Positions 35,323-45,475 of a stretch of DNA of 64,000 bases are shown piece by piece. Position 1 is the stretch's first letter. Each line of letters opens with the position of its first letter. This stretch comes from an unicellular cyanobacterium SU2. GTDB lineage: Bacteria > Cyanobacteriota > Cyanobacteriia > Cyanobacteriales > Microcystaceae. The notes beneath the pieces are model-generated. The model ran no database searches, was not told the origin of the DNA, and saw only the letters and a list, made by a program, of their open reading frames with translations. The position numbers and the translations under genes were made by a program. The stretch is from NCBI GenBank assembly GCA_002110465.1, contig NEED01000078.1, positions 1 to 64,000 of the forward strand. The letters run 5' to 3'.

Positions 35323-37746
35323 CTAATCAGCTTTACGGGATGCAGGGGGTGCAGGAGGTGCAAATCCAGCCGCAGGAGCCGCAGGTTGAGGTTTTCTAGC
35401 GGCATTAGGGGCAGGAAGCGGATTAGAGACAGGGGGCTTAGGTTGGGGGGAAACTGCTGTTTGTGGGGGAGAACTTGATGGGGCAGTTGGCTGTCTTCTG
35501 GTCCGAGTTGGGGTTGTTGTCCGTTGGGGGGGTGAATAGGTGCGCCGCCGGCGGGTTACGGTTCCTCTGCTGCGACGGGTACTTGCCCTAGACCGTGATC
35601 GTGATGGTTGAGACCGAGTTACTACTGTATATGATCTCTTTTTCGGTTTAATCGGTTCAGCCTTAATCGTTGGTTTACGTCCTTTTAATGAAGGAACAGG
35701 AGGAAAAGACTCAATGGGAGTATCTTCAACCGCTTCTTTCATAAATTCTTTCCAAATAGCCGCCGCCGTGGTACTCGATCCCCAGGTGGGACGGTTATTA
35801 TCGTTTCCTAACCACACCCCTGCCGTTAACTGGGGAATATAGCCAATAAACCATAAATCCCTGGCTTTATCAGAGGTTCCAGTTTTTCCGGCTACCGGTC
35901 GCTTTCCTAATTGAGCAGGGGTTCCGGTGCCTCCAGTCACGACTCCCTGTAACAGAGAAGTCATAACCGCGCTGATGTCAGGATCAATGGCTTGTGTGGG
36001 TTTAAACTGAGCTTGATAGAGAACCTGACCATGGCGATCAAGGACGCGATCAATCCCGTAGGCGCGTTGATGGACACCCTGATTAGCTAAAGTCCCGTAA
36101 GCACTGGTTAATTCGAGTAAATTAACTTCCCAGGCTCCTAATGCTAGGGAATAGGTCGGTTTTAACTCGGATTCAATACCCATTTTTTGGGCAACTTCAA
36201 TAATAGGGTTCCATCCTACTTTTACTAATACTTGAACTGCCACCACGTTCAATGAAGAGGATAGAGCTTTACGAATGGAGACGGGAACCCCACTATAGCG
36301 ATCGCCATAATTTTCGGGTCGATAACCATCTACCACGTAGGGGGAGTCCTGAAAAGTGTCATTCGGGGATACTCCAGCAGTGATCGCCGTTGAATAAACA
36401 AAGGTTTTAAAGGTAGACCCAGGTTGACGTTGAGCTTGAGTGACCCGATTATATTGATGATTTTCGTAATCATTGCCACCAACCATGGCTTTAATTTGTC
36501 CGTTGCGTGGATCAACTGCCGTTAATGCTGCTTGTTTAAACCCTTGCCAGCGGCCATATTCTGTTACGGCCTTTTCAATAGCGGCTTCGGCGGCTTCTTG
36601 CCATTGGCTATTTAGGGTCGTTTCTACCACAATTCCCCCCTGTTTCAGTACCTCTTGAGAGACGTATTTCGGGAGTTGGCGTTGAATATAATCAGTAAAA
36701 TAGGGGGCTTTCCGTTGTAGCCGTTTAGGTTCACTGGGTTTTAGGGCAATGGGTTGAGCCATGGCTTGTTGGGCTTGGAAAGCACTAATAAACCCCTCAG
36801 CTTCCATTCGTTGTAATACCAGATTTCGGCGTTCGGTAGCGGCTGCTTTATTTTGGATGGGGGAATAAACACTAGGGGCGGGGACAATTCCTGCTAGGGT
36901 GGCGGCTTCGGCTACGGTGAGTTGATCAATCGGTTTACTAAAATAAACCCAAGCTGCATCAGCAACCCCATAAGCCCCTGAGCCCAAATAAACTAGATTG
37001 AGATAACGTTCTAAAATTTGTTCTTTGGTCAATTTTCCTTCTATTTTCTGAGCCAAGCGCATTTCCTTAATTTTTCGGGTCATGCTAATCTCTTGGTTCA
37101 AGAAAACAATCCGTGCTAGTTGTTGGGTTATGGTGCTTCCCCCTTCTACCACTTCTCCCGCAAGTAAGTTAGAAAAAGCCGCCCGCACAACCCCATGAAT
37201 ATCAACTCCTCGGTGGTTCTCAAAACGATGATCTTCACTGGCGATAAACGCTTGAATTACCGGCTCAGGAATCTGCCAAATTTTTAGTTTTTCGTGGGTA
37301 ACTGGCCCTACTTCTTCAAGAACAATCCCATCCGATGATTTAATGGTTAAGGTTTCAGGAGGGGCATAGACTAGAACTTCTTCAACCGGTTCGGTAATAC
37401 TGCTTTCAAGTTGATAGATCCCATATCCTAGGGCGATCGCGCTACTACTGGCTCCCACGCCTATCCCCAAGACAAGCCAAAATCTGGGATGATGGCGCAA
37501 GGACACCACTCGTTTAACAGAATTTACGGATGTTTGGGACACCTTTTGAGACAAGCTAACAAGTTGAGGCGGAATTTTAGGGGTTTTTACTGAAAACCGA
37601 GTTTTAGGTTGTTTTTTTTCTTGCCCAGATTTAATGGCATCAGGGTTATTTCCCAAATTTTGGTTAGTTTCTTCGGGGTTTTTCGGTTTTGAGTGCCAAA
37701 CTCGACCTATTTTTTCCTTAAACCTTGACCCTAACTGATTAAACAC
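35323..37746 (-). CDS. Class A penicillin-binding protein (PBP1A type)
   Basis: An 807-aa bifunctional peptidoglycan synthase. A cytosolic basic region of about 85 residues and one membrane helix (LVLGIGVGASSSAIALGYGI) precede the GT51 transglycosylase with EDHRFENHRGVD and GGSTITQQLAR. The transpeptidase has the serine motif PGSTFKTFVYS, SSLNVVAV and KTGTSDKARDLWF. The last 130 residues are an Arg/Ser- then Pro/Ala-rich tail with no fold, as in some cyanobacterial PBPs. It is a separate transcription unit. Confidence 0.93.
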   Translation of the reverse strand: MFNQLGSRFKEKIGRVWHSKPKNPEETNQNLGNNPDAIKSGQEKKQPKTRFSVKTPKIPPQLVSLSQKVSQTSVNSVKRVVSLRHHPRFWLVLGIGVGASSSAIALGYGIYQLESSITEPVEEVLVYAPPETLTIKSSDGIVLEEVGPVTHEKLKIWQIPEPVIQAFIASEDHRFENHRGVDIHGVVRAAFSNLLAGEVVEGGSTITQQLARIVFLNQEISMTRKIKEMRLAQKIEGKLTKEQILERYLNLVYLGSGAYGVADAAWVYFSKPIDQLTVAEAATLAGIVPAPSVYSPIQNKAAATERRNLVLQRMEAEGFISAFQAQQAMAQPIALKPSEPKRLQRKAPYFTDYIQRQLPKYVSQEVLKQGGIVVETTLNSQWQEAAEAAIEKAVTEYGRWQGFKQAALTAVDPRNGQIKAMVGGNDYENHQYNRVTQAQRQPGSTFKTFVYSTAITAGVSPNDTFQDSPYVVDGYRPENYGDRYSGVPVSIRKALSSSLNVVAVQVLVKVGWNPIIEVAQKMGIESELKPTYSLALGAWEVNLLELTSAYGTLANQGVHQRAYGIDRVLDRHGQVLYQAQFKPTQAIDPDISAVMTSLLQGVVTGGTGTPAQLGKRPVAGKTGTSDKARDLWFIGYIPQLTAGVWLGNDNNRPTWGSSTTAAAIWKEFMKEAVEDTPIESFPPVPSLKGRKPTIKAEPIKPKKRSYTVVTRSQPSRSRSRASTRRSRGTVTRRRRTYSPPQRTTTPTRTRRQPTAPSSSPPQTAVSPQPKPPVSNPLPAPNAARKPQPAAPAAGFAPPAPPASRKAD

Positions 37747-38013
37747 GCCTAGTCCTCATTAAATCTTAATAATGGGTGTGTGATGTATCTATGATAATAC
37801 CTAAATTTTTCTTGAATTATGGATATTGTAATCTATTTCAATCTGTCGGGTTGAATGACAACTTTGTTTCCCAGCTATGAATTCAATTAAAATAATGGTT
37901 GTGGTGAATTCTATTAAAAACAAAAATCTCCCGACAATAAAGCTTATCGGTGAGAATTTCAAGACTGCTTTTCATGTTTTTTAAATAAACTAGCTTGAGT
38001 CAATTTAATTATT

Positions 38014-38952
38014 TTATCCAGGATTTTGACGATACCAATCAATGGTATTTTTTAACCCTTGTTTAAATTCTACTTGTGCTTTAAATCCAAATCTTTCTTG
38101 TGCGCGACTGGTATCTAAACATCGCCGTGGTTGCCCATTAGGTTTATCTTTTTCCCAAATTATTTCTCCTTCAAATTCCATTAACTCACAGATTAATTCT
38201 ACTAAATTCCGAATAGAAATTTCGTAATTAGTTCCTAAGTTAACAGGATCTGGATCGTCATATAATTGAGTTCCCATCACGATGCCTCTTGCTGCATCGG
38301 TTGAGTAGAGAAACTCTCTAGTAGGTGAACCATTTCCCCAAACGGGAAGGGTTTGCTCTCCTTGTTGTTGGGCTTCATATACCTTACGAATTAAAGCAGG
38401 AATTACATGAGAACTTTGGGGATTAAAATTATCTTCTGGTCCATACAAATTAACAGGAAGTAGATAAATTCCATTAAATCCGTATTGCTGGCGATAGGAT
38501 TGAAGTTGCACTAATAAGGCTTTTTTAGCAATACCATAGGGAGCGTTAGTTTCTTCAGGATAGCCATTCCAGAGATCATCTTCTTTAAAAGGAACAGGCG
38601 TAAACTTTGGATAAGCGCAAATCGTTCCCACACAGACAAACTTTTCTATCCCTGCTTCATAAGCAGCATGAATTAATTGGGTTCCCATCATCAAATTATC
38701 ATAAAATAATTCGGCAGGTTTTTCTCGATTTAAGCCAATACCTCCCACATGGGCAGCCAAATGGATAATAATATCTTGTTGATTAGCCGCACGGTGACAA
38801 TTGTCCAAAACCCGTAAATCACAATCTTGAGAACGGGGAATGGTGATTTTCTCTGTATTTGCCCCTGCTTGGATAAGTTGTTCAATAACTTGTTTGCCCA
38901 AAAATCCAGCACCACCCGTCACTAAAATTCGCTTATTGGTTAAATCTAGCAT
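38014..38952 (-). CDS. fcl: GDP-L-fucose synthase
   Basis: A 312-aa extended short-chain dehydrogenase, the second step from GDP-mannose to GDP-L-fucose. The start was set at the internal methionine ([19 protein letters not shown]), which gives family length; an upstream ATG would add 11 residues. Other landmarks: [20 protein letters not shown], and the catalytic Ser and YxxxK in SVGTICAYP-type [11 protein letters not shown] and [10 protein letters not shown]. It follows gmd on the same strand, although 295 bp separate them. Confidence 0.93.
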   Translation of the reverse strand: MLDLTNKRILVTGGAGFLGKQVIEQLIQAGANTEKITIPRSQDCDLRVLDNCHRAANQQDIIIHLAAHVGGIGLNREKPAELFYDNLMMGTQLIHAAYEAGIEKFVCVGTICAYPKFTPVPFKEDDLWNGYPEETNAPYGIAKKALLVQLQSYRQQYGFNGIYLLPVNLYGPEDNFNPQSSHVIPALIRKVYEAQQQGEQTLPVWGNGSPTREFLYSTDAARGIVMGTQLYDDPDPVNLGTNYEISIRNLVELICELMEFEGEIIWEKDKPNGQPRRCLDTSRAQERFGFKAQVEFKQGLKNTIDWYRQNPG

Positions 38953-39246
38953 TGGTTTATTTTCCCTAATATTTGGGGTTTTCAATTATCAAAAAATTAA
39001 TGCTAAAGGTTGAAGTAGGGAGATATTTATTGTTAACTTAATGGCTTATAGATAAGTAGTATATCCAAAACTTTGGTGTTTTTTATAAGGTTTGTTGTGA
39101 GGGCTTCAGCCCTATCACAGAAGTCTCAAAGGACTTACTACAAACAGAGGATTAATGGGGCTTATCTACTTATAAATATCACCAGTGATAACCTTTTCCC
39201 TACACTCAGACTACACCGAATTAATTGGGATTAATGTTACCATTAA

Positions 39247-40335
39247 TCAATCCACAGTGACACTCGTAGGTTGACGAATATAGGCATTATCTTTTTGGAG
39301 TAAAGTTTGGTTGTTGCTGGTTCGATTGGGGGAAGGAAGTCCCAAAACCGCTAAATCTGCTTCTACCATCAAATGGACTAATTCTCGAAAGGTAACAGAA
39401 GGTTTCCAACCGAGTTTTGTCTTCGCTTTGGTGGGGTCGCCAATTAAGATATCAACTTCAGCCGGACGGAGATAGCGTTCATCAAAGGCAACGTAATCTT
39501 CCCAGTTTAGATTAACGTAACTAAAGGAAATATAGAGGAATTCTCGGATAGAATGGGTTTCTCCTGTAGCGATCACATAATCATCAGGCCGATCTTGTTG
39601 AAGCATTAACCACATGGCTCTAACATAATCTTTAGCGTAGCCCCAATCCCGCTTAGAATCGAGATTTCCTAAATAGAGTTTTTTCTGAGTTCCGGCGACA
39701 ATACGGGCGATCGCTCGGGTAATTTTACGGGTAACAAAGGTTTCGCCACGACGAGGAGATTCATGGTTAAATAAAATCCCATTACAGCCAAATAAATTGT
39801 AAGATTCTCGATAATTTACGGTTTGCCAATGGGCATAAACTTTGGCACAGGCGTAAGGACTGCGAGGATAAAATGGGGTGGTTTCTTTTTGGGGAATTTC
39901 CTGAACTTTCCCAAACATTTCTGATGATCCGGCTTGGTAAAACCGCACTTCAATTCCTGTTCGGTGTTGGTAGTCTCGAATGGCTTCTAGTAGTCGCAAA
40001 GTTCCCATCCCCACTGAGTCCACCGTGTATTCTGGGGAATCAAAACTGACCCGAACGTGAGATTGCGCCCCCAAGTTATAAATTTCGATGGGTTTTACTT
40101 CTTCTAAGATTCGACGGAGAGTTGTGCCGTCAGTTAAGTCTCCATAGTGGAGAAATAGTCTAGCTTGGGGATCGTGAGGATCAACATACATATGATCAAT
40201 GCGATCTGTGTTAAAGGTTGAGGTTCGTCGAATGATCCCGTGGACTTCATATCCTTGTTCTAATAAAAATTCACTTAGATAAGAACCATCCTGGCCTGTA
40301 ATGCCCGTAATCAGAGCGCGTTTAGGTTGAGTCAT
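39247..40335 (-). CDS. gmd: GDP-mannose 4,6-dehydratase
   Basis: A 362-aa NADP-dependent dehydratase, the first step to GDP-fucose and related sugars. [19 protein letters not shown] forms the nucleotide site; [14 protein letters not shown], the catalytic Thr/Glu in AGSSEMFG and YxxxK in [12 protein letters not shown] follow, then [16 protein letters not shown]. It works with the fcl product just downstream, probably supplying fucose for exopolysaccharide or LPS. Confidence 0.96.
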   Translation of the reverse strand: MTQPKRALITGITGQDGSYLSEFLLEQGYEVHGIIRRTSTFNTDRIDHMYVDPHDPQARLFLHYGDLTDGTTLRRILEEVKPIEIYNLGAQSHVRVSFDSPEYTVDSVGMGTLRLLEAIRDYQHRTGIEVRFYQAGSSEMFGKVQEIPQKETTPFYPRSPYACAKVYAHWQTVNYRESYNLFGCNGILFNHESPRRGETFVTRKITRAIARIVAGTQKKLYLGNLDSKRDWGYAKDYVRAMWLMLQQDRPDDYVIATGETHSIREFLYISFSYVNLNWEDYVAFDERYLRPAEVDILIGDPTKAKTKLGWKPSVTFRELVHLMVEADLAVLGLPSPNRTSNNQTLLQKDNAYIRQPTSVTVD

Positions 40336-40655
40336 AGATAAAATAAGTGTTATTTTTCAAGATTCAAGATTAAGTTCTTATCAATTATACGCATTCCTTT
40401 TAATTTTGTCTTTGGAATTTTAAATAACTTTTTATAAGTGCAAAACCCTTATTAGACAAAAGCTACACAGGTTTTTGGGATGATTTTTTACTCAAAAATA
40501 GGGTAATATTTCTCGAATAATTGGTAAAATATGGTCACTTTAATGACTAATGCTAATATTGTTACTAATTAACAAAAATCACTTAAGCAAAATTACTTAG
40601 AAAGTTCATCAAAAGAGATTTGTCTAAGATCTTCAACCAGAGAATTGAAGAATTA
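40336..40655. other. Divergent region, gmd / fumC
   Basis: A+T-rich, without ORFs or strong hairpins. It presumably carries the gmd promoter; the only clear promoter-like pair is that of fumC, listed separately. Confidence 0.4.
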
Positions 40656-40683
40656 TTGAGCTTGAGTAATATCATAATATAAT
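40656..40683 (+). promoter_or_regulatory. Probable sigma70-type promoter of fumC
   Basis: TTGAGC and TATAAT separated by 16 bp. The -10 box ends 26 bp before the fumC ATG; GAGG sits at about 40699-40702 as the ribosome site. Confidence 0.45.
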
Positions 40684-40709
40684 TGAAACTTCTGTTATGA
40701 GGAAATTAG

Positions 40710-42104
40710 ATGCGAACTGAAACCGACAGCATGGGAACTATTGAAGTCTCAGATGATTGTTATTGGGGGGCGCAGACTCAGCGATCACTCCGTTATTTTG
40801 CGATTGGCCGTGATATTATGCCCCCAGAAATGATTCGGGCTTTTGGTATTTTAAAAAAGGCGGCAGCTAAAGTTAATTGTGATTTAGAAAAATTGCCATC
40901 TGACAAAGCAAAATTAATCATACAAGCGGCTGATGAAATTATTGCTGGCAACCTTGATCCTCACTTTCCCCTAAGTATTTGGCAGACAGGAAGCGGAACC
41001 CAAACTAACATGAATGCTAATGAAGTAATTGCTAATCGAGCTATCGAATTAGCTGGGGGAATTTTAGGGAGTAAAGATCCCATTCATCCCAATGATCATG
41101 TTAATATGTCCCAGTCTTCTAATGATACTTTTCCCACGGCAATGCACATTGCAACTGTTGAAAAAATTCATCATAATTTATTACCAATGGTGACTGAATT
41201 ACGGGATGCCTTGGAAAGGAAACAAGATGAGTTTCAAGAAATTGTTAAAATTGGTCGCACTCATCTAATGGATGCGGTTCCTTTAACCTTAGGACAAGAA
41301 TTTTCCGGTTATGTTTCCCAACTCGATAAAAATATTGATCGCCTTCAACAAGTATTACCTGATCTCTATGAATTAGCTATTGGAGGAACGGCCGTCGGAA
41401 CTGGGTTAAATACTCACCCAGAATTTGCTCAACGGGTGGCGGATGAAATTGCTCAATTAACTAATTTACCTTTTAGTTCTGCCCCTAATAAATTTGCTGC
41501 TTTAGCGGCTCATGATGCTATTGTAATAACTAGCGGAACTCTCAAAACGTTAGCGGCTTCTTTGATGAAAATTGCTAATGATATTCGTTGGTTAGCATCG
41601 GGTCCTCGTTGTGGTTTAGGCGAATTAATTTTACCTGCTAATGAACCAGGCTCTTCAATTATGCCAGGGAAAGTTAATCCAACTCAATGTGAAGCAATGA
41701 CGATGGTTTGTGTGCAAGTAATGGGTAATGATGCAGCCTTAGGAATAGCAGGAAGTCAGGGGAATTTTGAATTGAATGTTTTTAAACCCTTACTCATTTT
41801 TAATCTTCTTAATTCGATTCGATTATTAGCAGATGCTTGTTCTTCTTTTACTGATTATTTAGTGGTCGGAATTAAACCTAATAGAGAAAAAATTGAAGAA
41901 TATTTGAATAATTCCCTCATGTTAGTAACTGCACTAAATCCTCATATTGGCTATGATAATGCAGCAAAAGTAGCCAAAAAAGCTTATGTTGATCAGACAA
42001 CTTTAAAGGAAGCTTGCGTTAGTTTAGGGTTTTTATCTGCTGAAGAATTTGATTTTCTAGTTAGTCCAGAAGACATGGCTTATCCTCTACAGAATGAACT
42101 ATAA
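40710..42104 (+). CDS. fumC: Class II fumarate hydratase
   Basis: A 464-aa oxygen-stable fumarase interconverting fumarate and malate. The superfamily signature [30 protein letters not shown] and [20 protein letters not shown] are all present. Length is standard. The stop codon lies within a run of 14-bp repeats that continues to the start of the next gene. Confidence 0.97.
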   Translation: MRTETDSMGTIEVSDDCYWGAQTQRSLRYFAIGRDIMPPEMIRAFGILKKAAAKVNCDLEKLPSDKAKLIIQAADEIIAGNLDPHFPLSIWQTGSGTQTNMNANEVIANRAIELAGGILGSKDPIHPNDHVNMSQSSNDTFPTAMHIATVEKIHHNLLPMVTELRDALERKQDEFQEIVKIGRTHLMDAVPLTLGQEFSGYVSQLDKNIDRLQQVLPDLYELAIGGTAVGTGLNTHPEFAQRVADEIAQLTNLPFSSAPNKFAALAAHDAIVITSGTLKTLAASLMKIANDIRWLASGPRCGLGELILPANEPGSSIMPGKVNPTQCEAMTMVCVQVMGNDAALGIAGSQGNFELNVFKPLLIFNLLNSIRLLADACSSFTDYLVVGIKPNREKIEEYLNNSLMLVTALNPHIGYDNAAKVAKKAYVDQTTLKEACVSLGFLSAEEFDFLVSPEDMAYPLQNEL

Positions 42105-42131
42105 ACTATTAACTATAAACTATTAACTATT
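42097..42131 (+). repeat. 14-bp tandem repeat over the fumC stop codon
   Basis: AACTATAAACTATT occurs twice in tandem (42097-42110, 42111-42124) and a third time in part, reaching the next ATG. The first unit contains the fumC stop codon. Confidence 0.9.
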
Positions 42132-42302
42132 ATGTCAGAATCCGAAGCTTTCAATAAAGTGCAAGAACCAATTACGAATGCTCCACCAGAAATCAGAGAA
42201 ATTATGGAACAAGTTTTACGATTGGAAAAAGAAAAATTACATCAAACCAGTCCCCGTATTAATGATGATATTCTCAGAATTATTAAAGACGTAATTCAAT
42301 GA
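42132..42302 (+). CDS. Small protein coupled to a DndD-like ATPase
   Basis: A 56-aa, mostly helical protein (PPEIREIMEQVLRLEKEKLH, then INDDILRIIKDVIQ). Its stop overlaps the next start (ATGA), so the two are translationally coupled. Not recognised; it may be a small partner or adaptor of the ATPase. Confidence 0.7.
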   Translation: MSESEAFNKVQEPITNAPPEIREIMEQVLRLEKEKLHQTSPRINDDILRIIKDVIQ

Positions 42303-44377
42303 AACTTATTTCTATCAAACTGTGTAACTTTCGACAATTTTACGGTACAACTCCAGAGATTACTTTAGCATCTGGAGATAGAAATACAACCCTAATTCAT
42401 GGAAATAATGGTTCAGGCAAAACGACATTATTAAATACTTTCACCTGGGTATTATATGAAAGGTTTACTGCGGCTTTTGCTTCCCCTAATTTACTTATTA
42501 ATAAACGAGCAATTACTGAAGCGCAGGTGGGTGCATCGGTAGAATGTTGGGCAGAAATTTATTTTGAACATCAGAATAAACGCTATCAACTTAAGCGAAA
42601 ATGTTATGCTTACCGAGAGCCTGATAATACAATTCAATATAGTCAAACTAAGTTTTTTATGACTATTGCTCAAGAAGATGGACGATGGTATCTTCCTACA
42701 GAACAGCCTCATGATATTATTAATCAAATTTTACCAGAAAGTTTACATCAATATTTCTTTTTTGATGGGGAACATATTGACCATATTTTTCGCTCCAAGG
42801 AAAAAAACACGATTGCTGAAGATACTAAAGAATTATTAGGAGTAAAAATTTTTGATAGAGCCATCGATCATTTAAAAAAAGTTATAAAAACCTTGGAAAA
42901 TGAACTTAATATTATCGGTGATGTAGAAACTAAACAACTATTAAAACACCAAGCAAAGCTAGAAAACGAGCGCGAGGAGTTAATTCACCAAAAGCAAGAA
43001 AATTTAAAACAATTAGCACAGTTAGCAACCAATAAAAAAGAAACAGCAAAACAGTTGTTAGAGTTAAGTGGAGCCGAGGAATTAAAACAAGCAAAAGAAA
43101 ATTTAGAAAAACAGGAAAAATTTCTGCAAAGTAATCTATTAGAATCTAAAACAAATTTAAGAGCTTTAGTTTCTAGTAGTGGTTATATGGTTTTCCTCAA
43201 GGAGATGATTACTCAGTTTAATTTATTAATTAGTGATTTACGTCAGCGAGGAGAATTACCCAGTGGAATTAAACAACAATTTGTTCAGCAGCTATTAGAA
43301 CAAAAACAGTGTATTTGTGGTAATGAATTAACAGAAGAAACCATTGCTTATCATCACGTTAAAGAGTGGATGAATAAAGCAGGAATTGCTGAGGTTGAAG
43401 AGTCGGCGATTCGCCTAGAATCTCAAGTTAATGAAATAGACAAGCAAGTTGTTGATTTTTGGTTAAATGTAGATCGAGAACAAGAGAAAATTACTAAAAC
43501 AGTTAGAGAATTATCTCGCGTAGAAAGAGATTTAGATAATATCAAAGATAAATTACGTCACTATCCTAATGAAGATATTCAAGGGTTACAAAAACAACTA
43601 GATAAAAATGATCAATTAATCAGAGAATTCCATTTAGAACAGGGAGCAACTCAGCAGCAAATAGATGCTCTAAATCAACAAATTGAAGAAATCAATAAAC
43701 AACTAATTAAACATCAAAAAAAAGAAAAAAAACAAACTTTAGCCAAACATAGAATTGCAGCAACCCAAGAAGCTAGAGAGCGATTAATTGAAGTTAGAAG
43801 TCGTTTAGAAAAACAATTTCGTCTCTCTTTAGAAAAACGAGTTCAAGAAATTTTTAGCTCAATTTCTTTTACCCCTTATATTCCTCGATTAGATACTAAC
43901 TATGAATTAAACTTAGTTGAAAGAACTTCGGGAATAGCTGTTACTGTAGCTGCTTCCACTGGAGAAAATCAAATTTTAAGTTTATCTTTTATTAGTGGTA
44001 TTATTGATCGAGTTCGAGAATGGAGTCAAAAACATACTTTAATGGGATTTGATAGTAGTACCTTTCCTATTGTCATGGACTCTCCCTTTGGTAGTCTTGA
44101 TGAAATTTATCGAAGACAGGTTGCTAAATCCATTCCTACATTAGCCAATCAGTTAATTATATTAGTTACCAAAACTCAATGGCGTGGAGAAGTTGAAGAA
44201 GAAACCGCTAATTATATTGGTAAAGAATATGTTCTTGTTTATTATTCTCCTAAACCGAATTGTAAGGAAGATTCTATTAATTTAGGAGGTATTAATTATC
44301 CTTTAGTTAAACAAAGTCCTAATGAATTTGAATATAGTGAAGTGGTAGAAGTCACCAGAGAAAAGGAACACAACTGA
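42299..44377 (+). CDS. DndD-like SMC/Rad50-type ATPase
   Basis: A 692-aa ATPase of the ABC/SMC class. Walker A is IHGNNGSGKTTLLN near residue 38. FFFDGEHIDHIF is characteristic of the DndD family. Long coiled coils flank a hook with QCICGNELTEE near residue 340, and the C-terminal half ends with a signature ENQILSLSFISGI and Walker B PIVMDSPFGSLDEIYR. Real DndD works with DndB, C and E in phosphorothioate DNA modification; none of those is here. This is therefore an orphan DndD-like pair with the 56-aa protein, possibly for DNA repair or defence. Confidence 0.85.
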   Translation: MKLISIKLCNFRQFYGTTPEITLASGDRNTTLIHGNNGSGKTTLLNTFTWVLYERFTAAFASPNLLINKRAITEAQVGASVECWAEIYFEHQNKRYQLKRKCYAYREPDNTIQYSQTKFFMTIAQEDGRWYLPTEQPHDIINQILPESLHQYFFFDGEHIDHIFRSKEKNTIAEDTKELLGVKIFDRAIDHLKKVIKTLENELNIIGDVETKQLLKHQAKLENEREELIHQKQENLKQLAQLATNKKETAKQLLELSGAEELKQAKENLEKQEKFLQSNLLESKTNLRALVSSSGYMVFLKEMITQFNLLISDLRQRGELPSGIKQQFVQQLLEQKQCICGNELTEETIAYHHVKEWMNKAGIAEVEESAIRLESQVNEIDKQVVDFWLNVDREQEKITKTVRELSRVERDLDNIKDKLRHYPNEDIQGLQKQLDKNDQLIREFHLEQGATQQQIDALNQQIEEINKQLIKHQKKEKKQTLAKHRIAATQEARERLIEVRSRLEKQFRLSLEKRVQEIFSSISFTPYIPRLDTNYELNLVERTSGIAVTVAASTGENQILSLSFISGIIDRVREWSQKHTLMGFDSSTFPIVMDSPFGSLDEIYRRQVAKSIPTLANQLIILVTKTQWRGEVEEETANYIGKEYVLVYYSPKPNCKEDSINLGGINYPLVKQSPNEFEYSEVVEVTREKEHN

Positions 44378-44395
44378 ACCTTTTCCCTATAGTTT

Positions 44396-44698
44396 CTAAT
44401 TTAAACTCTTACGGATATGATCCTCAATTTGCTTCTTGCGTTTGTCGGAGGAAAGGGAAAAATCCCCAAAATCCCCACTACTACTTTGAACATGATTTAA
44501 AATCCGCCGTTTGCGATCGCTTACTTTTGGTGGGGTTGGTACTGGAGTTGGAGTGGGTTGGGGTTCAGGTTTTGGAACAGGGGTAGGAGTCGGAGTCGAA
44601 GTTGATTGGGTGCTTTTTTTCGGTTTTATATACTGCATCCCATCCGTACTACGGTTCAAATGTTCTAAAATTCGCCGTTTACGATCATCAGCTGCCAT
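44396..44698 (-). CDS. Small protein with three copies of a basic helix motif
   Basis: A 100-aa protein built from three related segments: DRKRRILEHLNRS, DRKRRILNHVQSS and DKRKKQIEDHIRKS, joined by Thr/Pro-rich linkers (PTPTPVPKPEPQPTPTP) and a short Gly/Ser piece. No signal peptide. Not recognised. The layout suggests three short linear binding motifs on a flexible chain, as in scaffold or linker proteins. Convergent with the DndD-like gene, 18 bp apart. Confidence 0.65.
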   Translation of the reverse strand: MAADDRKRRILEHLNRSTDGMQYIKPKKSTQSTSTPTPTPVPKPEPQPTPTPVPTPPKVSDRKRRILNHVQSSSGDFGDFSLSSDKRKKQIEDHIRKSLN

Positions 44699-44882
44699 AA
44701 TTGCCTTAAGTGTAAATTTTTCTAAAGTTTTGTAACTATTATGATTGTAGGGGATTTTGTCGATTCAGTCACGTTTGATTAGAAGATTCGTTAATTGATA
44801 TTTTGTTTACCACATTTTTATCGTTTCGCTTTACATCTATATCAGGTTTAAAGTTGCTGCTTAACCCAATTTCTAAAAGCTT

Positions 44883-45215
44883 TCATGGTTTGATTTCTTC
44901 CTTTTTGTTTAATTTTTTTAAAGATAATGGAATGATATCTTTGAGGGGAAATTTCGGAAAATAGGGACTAAATTCAACGGGTTGATAGATTCCATTGTTT
45001 AATATATTAATTTGCCAATTACCCTGGTTATCAAATTGCCATAATTCAGAGAGACCTAATTTAGCATATATATCTTGATTACTTCGATAAGTCAGATCAA
45101 TTTCCAAAGCTAAATCGGGACAAGAATCAATGGTTAAATCAAGTCTATTTTTTCCTCTAACTTTAGCTTAATTTTCAATATAAAAACAGTTATCTGGTTC
45201 AATTCCTGATTGCAT
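44883..45215 (-). pseudogene. Uma2 family pseudogene (C-terminal half, in-frame stop)
   Basis: The minus strand encodes the second half of a Uma2 protein: MQSGIEPDNCFYIEN, then a TAA stop, then AKVRGKNRLDLTIDSCPDLA, LEIDLTYRSNQDIYAKLG and LSELWQFDNQG. The N-terminal half is missing and the stop probably replaces a Glu codon (GAA to TAA). It lies beside the 166-bp MITE-like repeat. Confidence 0.8.
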
Positions 45216-45293
45216 TAATTAATTTTTAAAAATAGCCTATATTTTCCTTACCTATATTTTCCTTAATGGTACTAGATTAGATTAAAATAGTAT

Positions 45294-45460
45294 TTACTAT
45301 GCTAAGCTAATAACTAATAAAAGACTAAAGCCTAATTCTGCCAAAACCAAGCTTACCTTCGCGGACTAAATTAATTAGGTTGAGTAGGCAATCTTTATTT
45401 ATATAGCTTAACGCTTCAGCGTTTAAGTCCATTATTTGTGATAGTTTAGCGTAATTAATA
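45294..45460. mobile_element. MITE-like repeat R1 (about 166 bp)
   Basis: Similar over its whole length to 55672-55837. The ends are imperfect inverted repeats (TACTATGCTAAGCTAAT versus the complement of TTTAGCGTAATTAAT). An internal palindrome CTTAACGCT/AGCGTTTAAG is at 45407-45427, and CCTTCGCGGACT is shared. No coding capacity. It lies directly upstream of the sulfotransferase gene and may supply its leader. Confidence 0.7.
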
Positions 45461-45475
45461 CTGTAGAACCGAAAA

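Noticed and set aside
35202-35405. 67-codon minus-strand frame at the end of the PBP gene
   Set aside because: Leu/Arg-rich shadow of the Pro/Ala-rich PBP tail.
42299-44377. Complete Dnd phosphorothioation operon
   Set aside because: No dndB, dndC or dndE in the window; only the DndD-like ATPase is present.
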